NCBI GenBank assembly: GCA_037693485.1
Contig: CM075344.1
Coordinates: 95,515,001 to 95,579,000 of the forward strand
Direction: 5' to 3'
DNA length: 64,000 bases
DNA from: Kitagawia praeruptora
Lineage: Eukaryota; Streptophyta; Magnoliopsida; Apiales; Apiaceae
The position numbers and the translations under genes were made by a program. Numbering within the stretch: position 1 is the stretch's first letter; each line of letters begins with the position of its first letter. This document shows, piece by piece, positions 48,163-59,969 of the stretch. Under the pieces are notes generated by a model, which worked only from the letters and a program-made list of their open reading frames with translations, ran no database searches and was not told the DNA's origin.

Positions 48163-48290
48163 AGGTTGCTGAAGAAGAAGATAAAGCATGCACTGCAGCA
48201 AGAGGTAAACGCAAACTGGAGAATCCTGGAAATATATACGAAGCTCACAATGTGGCTAATGCTTGTGGATTATCACTGTCATTTATCTAA
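48163..48290 (+). pseudogene. Exon-like fragment of unidentified gene in the Pack-CACTA
   Basis: After a ttttacag acceptor the frame reads VAEEEDKACTAARGKRKLEN and continues to a stop at about 48288. Polar and lysine/glutamate-rich. I do not recognise it. Confidence 0.4.
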
Positions 48291-48439
48291 GTTTAATATT
48301 ATTCAGAATTTTTGTTTCCTGTTCCACTTCTTTTAAGTTTTCTTTAGCTAAGTCGTGGTATAATGTAACAGCTCTGCCAGCAGTTTCAATTGTTCATGTG
48401 AGGAAGGTATCTCCAACTACTTATTCTGGGTAAGGATAT

Positions 48440-48590
48440 TATTTTGGTAGTTATGAAGGAGAAGGCCTTTATAGCTGGTATAGAGAATCCAATGACGGAA
48501 AAATCATTCTTACTAGTGGAGCTGATTGCAAAATGTATGAAGTTGCAGAGATGTTAATTACGGCTGTCGTCTGTTGTTTGGGTAATGATT
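48440..48590 (+). pseudogene. Exon-like fragment of unidentified gene in the Pack-CACTA
   Basis: A frame here contains GSYEGEGLYSWYRESNDGKI and later TSGADCKMYEVAEM. The wording resembles Ig-like repeats of large plant proteins such as AIR9, but I cannot confirm this from the sequence alone. Confidence 0.35.
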
Positions 48591-48793
48591 CTTTCCTCAT
48601 TGTTTATATGATGTTCTGTTTTGCTCACTAGTATAAGGAGCATTTGACTGAAGGAGTTGCTCTGTTCCCTTCACTATAATGGATTCTTATATTAATTGTT
48701 TATGTACATATACCTTGACTTCTGAATCTGTATGCAGTGATACTTTGTTAAAAAATCTTTGGCATCATGCGGATGCTATTTTTGAGGAAGAAC

Positions 48794-48862
48794 ATGATGA
48801 GTAATGTAAGTCCTAGGACTGATACATCTACAGATGAGGATATCGACGACAAGGCTCCTGGG
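48794..48862 (+). pseudogene. Captured N-terminus of a TGA-type bZIP factor (probable)
   Basis: From ATG-ATG at 48794 the frame gives MSNVSPRTDTSTDEDIDDKA. The core SPRTDTSTD matches the N-terminus of plant TGA2-class bZIP transcription factors, which act with NPR1 in salicylate responses. The basic region and zipper are absent. It is a fragment only. Confidence 0.6.
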
Positions 48863-48959
48863 GTGATATTCTTAACCAAAAACTTTAACTGCATTATTCT
48901 TACGACTCTATGTATTTCTAACAAATTCTTGTTCCTTCCATTGTTTGTTACCTACTTTA

Positions 48960-49313
48960 AATAAACTATATAAAACATGTCTAACATGTATACAAATATT
49001 GAAATGGTAGTACTTTAACGCAAAGTGTTTGAAATTGTAAGCTTTTTAGTTAATAGAGGACAGAAAGAAGATGAATGAACAAAAGGATGTCATGTCAGAA
49101 AGAATGTTCAAGGCAATGGAAGGAACAAGATGGTAAGTGATTTGTTTTTGATTAGGAAGACTAGTGCGATGTTTTGTGGCTATTGACAAAGATAATGCTC
49201 CAAAGGTATACTTCTTCCCTCCCTGATTCAACTGATTATGACTTAAGTCAGACTACGTTAAAAGTACTACCATTTCAATATTTGTATACATGTTAGCCAT
49301 GTTTTATATAGTT
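48960..49313. repeat. Inverted repeat with 55-bp arms in the Pack-CACTA
   Basis: Arm 1 (about 48960-49015) runs aactatataaaacatgtcta... to ttgaaatggtagtacttt. Arm 2 (about 49256-49313) is its near-perfect complement. The 240-bp loop holds exon-like text such as RLVRCFVAIDKDNAPK (about 49156-49205), unassigned. Confidence 0.8.
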
Positions 49314-49505
49314 TATCATCTTTTTGCTTTATCCACCTTTTTCTTTGCCTATTTGTGTTTCGTTGCACACTAGATAGAATCTTGCTTTTTTCTTATTCTC
49401 CTATTTGAATTACCCCATTATTACTTGTTAGAGTACTTTAATAAAGAACCAAATTATTATAGGTCATTATATTTTACTAAGTAGTGGGCATGTGTGAAAA
49501 TGCAG

Positions 49506-49594
49506 AGACTTTGATTGCTGATGAGTTTTCTGCTGAAATTGCCGATGGTGTGGCTTATGTCTCCGGCTATGACGATGACTCTAGACCCGTTTTG
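49506..49594 (+). pseudogene. Captured exon of a Sec14/CRAL-TRIO-like protein (probable)
   Basis: An 89-bp exon between aatgcag and gtatat. The frame reads TLIADEFSAEIADGVAYVSG then YDDDSRPVL, like the segment just before the lipid-binding core in a family of plant Sec14-like CRAL-TRIO proteins. Only this exon is present. Confidence 0.55.
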
Positions 49595-49713
49595 GTATAT
49601 TCTCTTTCCTTTATTATTTATATTTATGCACTGAAATACGTCGTTACCACTAGGTTGTCCACGGTTAGCACAATTTTTCTCGATTTTTTATATGTCGGAA
49701 AGTGTAATAGATG

Positions 49714-52321
49714 ATCTAATATTTATTTACCAAGATTCTCCACTTAATTATTCGTGTTAAGGGGATTCAATTTCAGTTACGAACTCGCATTTACGGTTCC
49801 GAAACCACTTTTAGTAATTTAATCATATCTCCTAAACCGTAAGTCCAAATGCTTCGATTTTTGCGCCAAAACGATCTATGACTCGAGCTTTACAAGGGTA
49901 TGTCATATAATTATCAAGTCCAGAAATTTATACCAACTGTTATGCACAAATTCGTAAGGCCTAACGAAAATCGGGCATTACGACGGCTATAAGTCGAAAT
50001 TTTCTAAATTTTTAAATCACAATCAAACATCAACCAAGCCACACCGGGCATACATACACTATAATCAGTCCATAAGAATCTGATTTTACCATCATATGCA
50101 TCATTTTACTTAGATCAACTAAACCACTAATTAATCAAGCTTAATATAACATCATAATCATACTAATCTCTAAACTACCAAGATCATCATAAATCTCAAA
50201 ACTAGATCTAGGGTCCTAAAGAATTATACCTTCCTTGGAGAGTGTAATAGCCTTGATAAACCTTGTTTAGTCCTTAGAACTCCTTAATCAAGCTTAAACT
50301 ATCAAGAAACATCAAGAATATACTTAGTGATTTTCGGAGTTTCTATAACCCAACTGAAAGATCATGAAAAACGAAGGCCTTACCGAGGTTTTCTGGACGA
50401 GGCTTCTAAATGAAATTTGTAGAGCATCTAACCAGATTTCCAACAAGCTAAATAATACCAAATTTCATTGAGTAATGAAGGAGATATGGCCGTTTGAAAA
50501 TCATCACAGAAACTGTCAAACAATCTGGACAGTTTGGTTTCTTCTCTTGGGGAGGAGATTTGACTAGGCTACACCCATTAGAATACCATGAAATTTTGAG
50601 TGAATATTGCCCATGGAGTGGAGAGGATTTGTTTAAAATTTGGTGATTTTATCATGGATATAAATGGAGATATGAATTTTTCTTTCAATGTGGTTCTTGC
50701 TGGGCAGTTTTAAGAAATGGAGAGAAATGAAGTTTCTTTGCTTTGTTCACTTGCTTTGCTCTTATCCAATATGAATTATTGTGGTGTTTAGAAAATATCA
50801 AGGCCATAAAGTGGCTTTATGGAAGAGATGATGCAATGGATGATGAGAATTGCATGGACAAATGTTGATCTTTGGTGGTGTTTAGGCTAACCAAGTGGTT
50901 TGCTTGCTAAGTACTAGTTTGATTTCTAAGTGTGCTAGTTACTTGAGTTACTACTTGGTTACTAGATATTTTCCTCACTTGCACATGCATGCACCTTGCT
51001 TTCCTACTTGCTCTTTTGTTCGGTTATTGCTCGATTCGATTGATCGTTCGCAAGAATATCTCAAAGATTTCTAGTTAGGGTTTTACCGGAAATCTTCTTA
51101 ATATTTCTAGACTAAATTACAATTTGCAACCCTTTGGTTCGGACCAAAATCAGTTTGGTACTCAAAGTTTGCATAATTGCAGTTTGCATCCCTAAGAATG
51201 TTTGGGCGCTGCACATTTCACCCCTTTCGTGTATTGTTACCAAAAACCCAGGGATAATTTGGTAAATTCAGAATACTTAATTACATTTTGATCCCTAAAA
51301 TATGAAATGTTGCATACATGAACCGTTGAACAAAAATTTTCGAATTTTCATAAATTTTTTCGATTTTTTCCTAAATTTTTTCGAATTTTTCCTAATTTTT
51401 TTTGAATTTTTCCAAACGATTCATAGAAAAGTTTTATTAAAATTCGAAAAAATTTAGGAAAAATTCGAAAAAATTTATGAAAATTCGAAAGTTTTTGTTC
51501 AAGGGTTCATGTATGCAACACTTCATACTTTAGGGATCAAAATGTAATTAAGTATTCTGACTTTACCAAATTATCAGGGGCAATTTGGTAAAAATACACG
51601 AAAGGGGTGCAATTTGCAGCGCCCAAACATTCTTAGGGATGCAAACTGCAATTATGCAAACTATGAGTACCAAACTGATTTTGGTCCGAACTAAAGGGTT
51701 GCAAATTGCAATTTAGTCATATTTCTACTACCATTCCTAATCCTCCTTTATAATTCTTGAATTTAAATTCCTTAAATCCTCTTAATAATCCCTAAGTCAT
51801 TCAGTGTCCAGGGAAATCTCGGAGAAAATAAAAGTGCTAATTTTCTGAATCCGACAGCTTTTACATACACTTATTTTCCCCTTGGATCACTAATACGAAC
51901 TCAGAAATCCATTCCGGGTACTTCTATATAGCGTCGTCCAATAATATTCTCATTTCCACCAAAAACACTATTCATTATTTATTCTATCTTTATTCCTTAC
52001 ACTTGTTAAAATGTCCTTGTTTTCTTTCGGGCGTTCCTTAACCCTTTCACGGAACCACTGGACTAATAACAGATATCGATCTGGATAACATGAGAATATT
52101 TCCTTTATTTTGAATTCCCACCTCCTATCTCCATAGGAGATAGATTATTCTAATCTAAGTTGTCAACCCATTGCATTCTTCATGACATATAATCATTGGA
52201 ATCTATACCCATTCACATTCATTCATTAGAACTGCTAATACCTTGTAGTCGGAATCACTGTTCATTCTTTCATCAATATATAAAAAAAGTTTTAATTCTT
52301 CCGAAAATTCGGGTTCTTACA
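49714..52321 (-). repeat. Right LTR of the nested remnant, 5'-truncated on the plus strand
   Basis: Starts at the point equivalent to about 44018 in the left LTR and follows it closely to gcattcttcatgacata (about 52173-52189), then continues through the end that the left copy lacks. Ends GGGTTCTTACA. Confidence 0.85.
51110..51718. mobile_element. Mutator-like MITE, 609 bp, complete
   Basis: Ends GACTAAATTACAATTTGCAA and the complementary gcaaattgcaatttagtc, with a second inverted repeat inside (cgaattttcataaattt / aaatttatgaaaattcg). Exact 9-bp TSD atatttcta (51101-51109, 51719-51727). The related LTR at about 14290-14305 shows the empty site with a single atatttcta. Confidence 0.92.
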
Positions 52322-53268
52322 ACATGCTCTACCCTCAGAGCCTATCTTATTCCGATTCATAAATACACAACCCATAACATATAGTCCACTTCCACAGTAC
52401 GAAAAGTTAATAAATATATATACACCATATAAATCGAGACGTAGAATCATAAAAATATCCCCGCCCATCAACAGTATTATAAGTCATGAGGTTCTGATTA
52501 TTGCACGAGCAGGATTTAACGTCGTTGGCAAAGCTAGGAATATAATGATTTCGAAGAAGATGCACAAGGTTGGAAAATTTGCAAATATGGATTGAAGACT
52601 TATTCAGCACATTTCATATATTTCAAAATAGATATACTCTGAACGATAGAGTATCCATAAGTAAACTTGCCTCTGGTCCTTAGCATAAAGCAGAAACGCG
52701 AACATATTCTCGGCGTTCCACCCAAGCAGTTCCATGGACCTTACATGATGTCTCGATCCCTCCTTGATACGCGTCGCTCCAACTTGACTACGCCTTAACG
52801 ATACTGTAATGGTTACGAGTACATGTCAGTCCAACCTCGTATCTCGAGTAGACACAACGCAAAATTACCACTAAGTCACCTAAAGTCAAACTATAGGTGT
52901 CCTCCCTATAGTTGACTACTCTAATACCACTTAATGCACATAACACATTTAGCAATAGCAAACGACACCAAAAGAGCCCCCTTTTATAAAGTGGAGATTT
53001 CCTAGTACTAAACACATCATAACCCTACAACCACTTAGTCAACTTCACTTAACATATACAATTATAATACCATTGACATTCTATGACAAAACTTGATTAA
53101 TAGCTAATCCTCAAAACACAATTAATCCTCAACTTAGCACATAAATCCTCAAGACAACAATTACCCTCGAAACAATAATTAATCCTCGAGACAACCACTT
53201 AACACGTATATACATAAACAGTTAACACCCAAAGCATGCCTTTAAATCATTGAAACCAAATAAGTTAA

Positions 53269-53569
53269 GACTTAATTGCACGAGAATGGCCTCAACTATT
53301 TTTTTTTGCACAAAAATGACCCAAGTTTAAAAATAGACAATGTGGTGGCCTAACTATTTTTTTTAAACAGATGAGTGTATTCAATCTGTGACTTAATTAC
53401 ATCATGATGGCTGAACAATGTTTTTTTTAACACAAAAATGGCCCAAAAATTAAAAAAACAACAATTTTTAGATTGATTTAGACGGAATGCAATCATGTGC
53501 TTAAAAAAATACTTGGGCCATTTTTGTGCAAAAAAGAAATAGTTGAGGCCATCCTCCTGCAATTAAGTC
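53269..53569. mobile_element. Mutator-like MITE, 301 bp
   Basis: Ends gacttaattgca and tgcaattaagtc, arms carrying ggcctcaactattt / aaatagttgaggcc. Exact 9-bp TSD ataagttaa (53260-53268, 53570-53578). Confidence 0.9.
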
Positions 53570-53701
53570 ATAAGTTAAATAAATTTAAATGCAGGGGATT
53601 TTTAGAAAATTTTGGCATGAAATATTCGTAAATAGGACTATCCCCTGTTTTTCAATTCAACAATTTAACCTTAATAACCACACGAAAATCAAACCGCCTC
53701 A

Positions 53702-53830
53702 ACTTGCAGCATCATAAAAGTAAACAACTAAGAAAAGTACCCGCCCAGACTTGCAGCATCTAAACACGTAAGAAAAGTACCCGCCCAGACTTGCGACATC
53801 TAAACACATAAGAAAAGTAAACAATCAAGA
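53702..53830. repeat. Short tandem repeats, 40-47 bp units
   Basis: Units start with acttgcagcat or acttgcgacat at 53702, 53749 and 53789 and end agaaaagtacccgcccag. Confidence 0.75.
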
Positions 53831-54600
53831 AAGTAAACTAATGGTTTATCCTTGCTATAGACCACATTTGAAAACTATACAACCAGCAAATGATTCCTAT
53901 TATAAGAAAACTTTTGACATCCACCAATAGTTATAATTTAACTTACCTAATTTAAACCCATATACATGACCAATAATCATTTACCCACATATACTTCACC
54001 ACCAACTACTTGACTACTACTAAACAACAATCATTCATCCCCATATAAACCAACACCAAGTAATTAACAAATAAGGCATCCAACAATCACTATGACTCGA
54101 CCTATAACATTTAGCACATAGACATTTACAACTAATAAAACCATATAACTCCACATTTTATCCGACAATTAATAAATACCCACTAACGACCACTAAACCC
54201 GACATATTATCGAATCCACACTTAATACCAAAATTATAATTAACAACCAAAAATCATTAAACTCGAATATTAACGAGACCACAAAATAATTTCGACAATT
54301 ACAATCAACAATTAACAACTAACAATCACTAAACCCGAACAATTTAATCGGACTCACAATTAAACCCCATAATTATAATTAACCATACTCTTCGAATTAA
54401 ATCACAAAAATAAAACAATATTCATAATTTACAATATTAATCTAATACGACAATTAACACATTTAACTCGCAATTTATAACTAATTAAATTACAACAATA
54501 AACTCGAATTTAAATATAATCTAGTACGGAAATTAAATAATTAAACATGAAAGAATACCATTCCGGCTCGATCCAATCCACCAAAAATCTTCCCCGAAAT

Positions 54601-54617
54601 CTCTCTCCTTCCAGCCT

Positions 54618-54659
<42 letters not shown>

Positions 54660-54661
54660 TC

Positions 54662-54696
<35 letters not shown>

Positions 54697-54699
54697 TTC
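54601..54699. repeat. CT microsatellite
   Basis: Nearly pure (CT)n with a few interruptions, within the solo LTR. It creates artificial Arg-Glu or Leu-Ser frames. Confidence 0.95.
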
Positions 54700-54833
54700 T
54701 CGGCTCAATCTCTGTGCACAATCTCTCTCCCTCCTTCAACTGCTCGACCCGCTGGTCCTTTATGCCACCGCTACACACACTCACGGACATATACACACAC
54801 ATACGCGTGTATACACACACACTTACACACACG

Positions 54834-54834
<1 letters not shown>

Positions 54835-54894
<60 letters not shown>

Positions 54895-54898
54895 ATTT
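54835..54898. repeat. AT microsatellite
   Basis: About 50 bp of pure (AT)n followed by gtatgtatat, preceded by an (AC)-rich stretch. Confidence 0.95.
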
Positions 54899-55097
54899 AG
54901 CTAATTGAGTTGTAAAATGAAACCCCCAATCTCTCTTTCTCTTCTCCCCCACCCCGATCTCTCTCCCCGGTGTTTCTCTCCCCCTCCCCCGATTTGTTTT
55001 TGTGCGGCTGTGTATGTATTCGTGTGTATAATATGTGTTGTGTGTGTTTTTAATCCTAACGGGCTCAAGCCCAATAACATTTAAAAGCCATACAATC

Positions 55098-55469
55098 AGA
55101 GCAAGTCCAATAGCTCCCTAGTTGATTCCTGAAAGTATAATAAAATAATGGTTGCTAGTGATTTAGGAACCTTGTTTTGTACATCAACTCCAACAACATT
55201 CCCTATATTCATTCTTTGTCATTATTATAATATAAAATTTGAAACTAACTAGAAATGAGGGAGTGACAAGTAAGGAGAATTGGAGGGAAATGATTTTATT
55301 AGTAATAAAAAAAAGTTAAGGATGGCTAGTGGTTCCCCAACAACAGGGAATGGCTAAGGGTTCCTATTGTTTTAGGGAACCACTAGCACACTGTTAGAGT
55401 GCTATTTTGGACTAAGTTCCCTAAATTTTAACTTAAGAACCATAATAGGGAAGCTGTTGGACTTGCTCT
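55098..55469. mobile_element. MITE with AGAGCAAGTCCAA termini
   Basis: Ends agagcaagtccaatagctcc and the complementary gctgttggacttgctct. 372 bp, AT-rich centre, with a second inverted pair (gtggttcccc / gggaaccac). No clear TSD; flanking trinucleotides tca/tta could be a diverged PIF/Harbinger target. Confidence 0.75.
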
Positions 55470-56065
55470 TAAATACTACACACATTAAATAATATTTTAA
55501 ACTAATAACTCTAATTTGTAAAAATAAAAATTCTAGCATAGTTAAATACTTGAATACATTTAAAGATTTTCGGATAAAGAAATAAAATTAAATCTAAAAT
55601 TTCTAAATTAATACACATTTTACAAATTTTTAACAATTCATAAAAATAATAATTGTGATTCATAAATCACAATTTACTGGCCTTTATAAAATACCACAAA
55701 CATTATTGTTTTAGTAAAACCTCAAATTCTCGATATTATAAACTAATCGAGTAATTTCTGCAAATCCTCAAATAATTAAAATAATCATTTTCTAAGGAAT
55801 TTAAAACCTCCAAATTATTCAGTAATTTAAAATAAAATCTTTACTAAATAAGCCCACACTTCAAAATTAAACATTTGTCCAAATAAATTATTGACTCGAG
55901 ATATACACTCGATCATTAAATATTTAAAAGGCATCCGGTTCCACTTAACCGAAAAACTTGAACAATAAAATAAATAAAATAAAAAAAATCCTCCTCATTT
56001 TAGGAAAATCATCATTATTATTGAAATAATAATAAAATCATTTCTTGAAAGTCTGGGTTATTACA

Positions 56066-56379
56066 ATCAGGGCTATATTTAACTTTAAAAAGCCATTTAC
56101 AATCTACTACATGTTGATTAGGAGGAAGGGGTACAAGTTCCCAAGTGTGATTTGCTTCTGAAGCATCAATTTCGATTTTCATGGCTGCACACCAATTAGG
56201 ATTTGTTACAGCTTCAGCAAAATTATAAGGAACATAGATTTTTGATGTAGCATTGACATATGCTTTATACTTAGGAGTAAAATTATGGTAAGAAACATGG
56301 TTTTGAATAACAGAAGGTAGACCAACAAAATCCTTGTATTTACCAGGTACAACCTTAGTTCTTGCAGGTCTAGCAGGTA
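56066..56379 (-). pseudogene. Ty1/copia pol: N-terminal RT part
   Basis: The minus-strand frame contains FVGLPSVIQNHV, AEAVTNPNWCAAMKIEIDA, HTWELVPLPPNQHVVDCKWL and FKVKYSPD, the start of copia RT. It joins in frame to 38575 and below after removal of the solo LTR and one atcag. On its upstream side it is cut by the chromovirus at 56380. Together with 36835-38575 it shows one copia element spread over at least 27 kb. Confidence 0.9.
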
Positions 56380-59300
56380 TGACATCCCATAATCCGGGGT
56401 ACAGATTTGGGGCCACTAACCACAATCCACATAACACATACCTGGATATAAACATAATATAATAATAAAATACCCCTGATCCAAGATCGCTTACAGGTTA
56501 TGGTATGAAACAAACTACCAAATTTAATTATTACAATCCAATCTCAGTATGACATTATTAAACAAATTAATAACGACTAAGTTCGTCTACCGACTAGTAA
56601 ACCAACCTCTGACAAGCTCAAATCACTACCCGGCGAAACCAACAACTCGAACGTCACCTCTCGCTGCTGGAGCAGGAAAACTCCTCAACCACAAGGTCTA
56701 CTAATCTCCTCAATTAACTGAAGAAAATAAACAACAAGCAAGAGTGAGCCAACAATGCTCCGCAAGTGTAAACAGTGATAGCAATATCAAGAACAATATA
56801 GGTTCTGATCATCAAGAATAATCATCATATGGTACGAAAGAAATCAGCCGAAGAAATTAAATATCACAACTCCAAAATGAGCCAACCGGGCTCCGCTAGA
56901 ATAAAATGCATCAATAAGGAGAACTGATAAAAGTTCTGATAATAAAAGATAATCATCATAGGCTTCAAAGGAATCAGGCTTTAAAGCAACTCAACCTCAA
57001 TGTGTAGATTAGAATTGGATTTTTATATATTTTTAAAAAAATAGTAGAGTTAGGCGGCTGATCAGACCCGCACTAACCCCGAACAATGCACGCAGCAAAG
57101 TACCTCTAAATGGATCCACGGCACACATTGGCCTCAACTTCTGACCATTAAACTGGTCTCCCCGAAGGGACTCCTCTGACCATAATATGGTCTCCCCGAA
57201 GGGACATAAAAAAACATTCCAATTCTACATCTAACGTACTAGGTGCCGGAACAATCGATAACCTCTGTCAATCAAACAATCTGGAAAACTCACGTTCCAG
57301 AACAACAACTCAACTGGTAGAATAAAAGGAATCAACAGTTCTATCTTGGATATCGACGAGATCGATATAATAAATGGGGTGACAACTGAACAAACAACAA
57401 TAAGAATAAATGTCGACGAGATCGACAATAAATGGGGTGACAACATAATCAGAATAATAAAAAAAATCTTTCACTTGAACAAGAAGTGAAGGGAAAACAC
57501 TTGCCTGGTAATCACAGCTTAACCATCTAATTATCTGGCTGTCTCACTTAATCGATGTCTTCCATACATCCCATCCACTCGATTCTACAATCCTTATCTC
57601 ACATTATTATCTCCGACTGACCTTTTTCTACATTAAACACCTTTCGCAGGAATACTGGATTCAAACAGAGCATTTAAATATTTAATCCAACATCTAATCA
57701 CTCTTACAACTCACTAACACGTATTGCACCTAATCACAGAACAAGTAATCATTTACTCCATGTCGAACCAACCATGCTACTTACATTTCACACTTAATGA
57801 ACTTCAGAAATATTTAAGACTCGCTACCAGTGAATACACATAGCTCACATAACATTTAAGCATGTAAATTCCCCATAACAGGACATATAACTCACTTTAA
57901 TAATTAACTGAACTCAAGAAATATTTTTAAAACCATCTTCAACCTTGATTTTTGAATAAAACCCAACTCAGAATATTTTAAAATATTTTTAAAACATTTT
58001 CTGGATTTTTAAACGATTTTCTACTATTTTTAAAGCATTTAAAACATAAAACAGATTGATTAAGAATTAAATAACTCTAATTAAATGAATTAAAATCAAC
58101 TAATAACTAATTAATTAAATTATTCAATAAATGATTACATTTATCAAATCATTAAATTAATTAAATTATTATTTGAAATTAATTAATAGAATTAAAAGCA
58201 TTTAACCCTTAATCATTTTTTTAATTGAAAACATATAAATAAATGATTTCAAAACTAAATACTTAAATAAATCCAGAGATAATCTGAATTTAAAATAAGA
58301 TGTTTGGAAAATAATTTTCTGAATTTTATAAATAAAATTCAGATTTTCAAAATAAATATTTAAAGTAAAAACAATTTGTAAAAAGTAAAAATGAATTACC
58401 CTTTTAAATAGAAAAAGGTAAATATCACTTTCTTTTTACTAACTCAGCTGAAAACAGATTGAAACCGGGTCACTAATGGGTTATAAAACGGGTCATCAAG
58501 AAATTTTCGGGTCATCAAGAACACCGTCACTCACCTCCAGTTTCCGGCGACCGGAGGCGGATTCCGGCATCTCGCGAACACCAGCAAAACTCTGTTTTTA
58601 ACACTACAAATTGGTACTAAACCCACACCCAACTACTGGACATTCGAACATCAACCAAAATCATAAAAATCGAACCATAATCGACCACAAACGAGGTTTC
58701 CCGGCGAGCTCGGTTCGAAGTTCCGGCGAAAACTCGAATTCACTCGTTTCTAAACCAATCTTTGCACTTAATATGCCAAATCGACGCTGTTAACACGGAG
58801 AATCTGTCTATGGCTTTAGTTTTAACAGACAATCACTATAATGAACGAAAGAGTGATTCAAAATTTTCAAAAACAACTATAACTCGTTCTATAGCAAATC
58901 ACTGTCATTTAGTGCAAATATATACTCAAATCGACTGTAAATAACATGTAGAAGCTATAGGAAACCTTAGTTTTCACAGAAAATCCACAGACCAAAAATA
59001 CCCAAATTCAACTTTTATGAACCCTAAAATTCGAATAATCATAATAAAAATTATAAAAATTCAAGATGATAACCTCGGTATGATTTGATGGCAGATTATG
59101 ATAGAAGAGATTGCAAGCTTCGATTCGGTTATTCAAGCGTCAAAAACGGAGTCCAGAATCACCTTCAACCGATGGATTAATCCTCAAGAACACCTTAGAA
59201 TTTGATTTCTTTTGGAAATTGAAATTTTTGAAAAAAAATTATTTTTCTGCTGGATTTTGATTGGGGACAGATGGCTGAGTTCTGATTGGCTGAAAAGAAG

Positions 59301-59969
59301 CATCTAGATTGGTCCAAATAATGCTACGGGAAAAATTATTTTGTTCTCGAAATGCTCGAAACCCTAATTTACTTTTAATCGGTCCCGAAAGTACCAATTA
59401 AACCAATTATGGGTCCGACTCGAATGAAAATATTTTGATGAAAAATAACGAATTGATTACTGAAAATTCTTAAGACTCGTAAAACGAATAAATACGAGTT
59501 TGGAAAATTTTGAGATTTATCTGACGAATGTAGATACGAAAATGATTTTAAATCGAAGCCCCAGGATTTTGAGAACAGGGTTTAATTGAGAAAGACGAAC
59601 TGAACTACGCATTATTCGAAAAAGTTAAAGATAATCATCCAGGAGTCCAATACAATTATTAAACACATAAAGGGGTCCCAACCAATCATTCCCGATCCTT
59701 TTATTCATATATAACGATACCATCTCATATTCGCGGTTTAATTATCCACCAAACCGAATCAAAAGAATTTATATTATTTCAAAATATGCTACAATAAATT
59801 ATAATAAAACATTATCACCTTGATCACATAATAATAACACATATCCTGGGATACTTATCCATATTTAACATATTGACTTGTCTAACGGAAATAAAACAAT
59901 TTATCTATTTATTTTTTCCTAATTACCAAAAATAGTAATTAAATAAATTTAATAATCACGGTTCTTACA
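56380..59969 (-). repeat. LTR of a third chromovirus (3590 bp)
   Basis: Starts TGACATCCCATAATCC at 56380, within copia coding sequence, and ends CGGTTCTTACA. A polypurine tract follows on the minus strand, so this is the 3' LTR. The expected TSD aggta (56375-56379) cannot be tested, as the other end is outside the window. Confidence 0.85.

Larger units (their letters stand above)
46328..49713 (+). mobile_element. Truncated Pack-CACTA element carrying host gene fragments
   Basis: Starts CACTACTAAAAATTTG, followed by subterminal repeats of the ACATCGGTTT/AACCGATGT type (46360-46470), a hallmark of plant CACTA ends. Inside are exon-like pieces of at least three unrelated plant genes, all on the plus strand and with splice sites. 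No TIR occurs at the right; the element is cut where the right LTR resumes (about 49711-49716). The strand given is that of the captured exons. Confidence 0.8.
41313..52321 (-). mobile_element. Chromovirus-family remnant nested in the solo LTR
   Basis: The left end TATAACACCCCC is the family's TGTAACACCCCC with one G-to-A change. The right end is GGGTTCTTACA at 52321. The flanking 5-mers aaatg (41308-41312) and acatg (52322-52326) are a TSD with one mismatch. It holds a left LTR almost to its end (41313-46327), a CACTA insertion, then the right LTR missing its first part (about 49714-52321). The element's interior is gone. Confidence 0.8.
38576..56065 (-). mobile_element. Probable solo LTR of a chromovirus family, with nested insertions
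   Basis: Exact TSD atcag (38571-38575 and 56066-56070), ends TGTAACGCCCCC and GGGTTATTACA, matching the LTR termini of the 10069 family in style. Without the 41313-52321 insertion and its TSD copy it is about 6.5 kb. I see no internal polypurine-tract/LTR or primer-site/LTR boundary and no gag-pol motif, so a solo LTR formed by LTR-LTR recombination is the simplest reading. A large deletion derivative is the alternative. Its insertion splits the copia RT at SPD/GSVERYKAR without frame loss. Confidence 0.75.

Noticed and set aside
46328..49713. Intact host gene for an ARF protein
   Set aside because: Only the C-terminal exon is present; neighbouring exons belong to unrelated proteins and the unit sits in a CACTA element.
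54533..54952. Frames with Arg-Glu, Leu-Ser and Tyr-Ile repeats
   Set aside because: They come from the CT and AT microsatellites.
55098..55469. Assigning the MITE to a superfamily
   Set aside because: No matching TSD could be seen, so the TIR alone is not enough.
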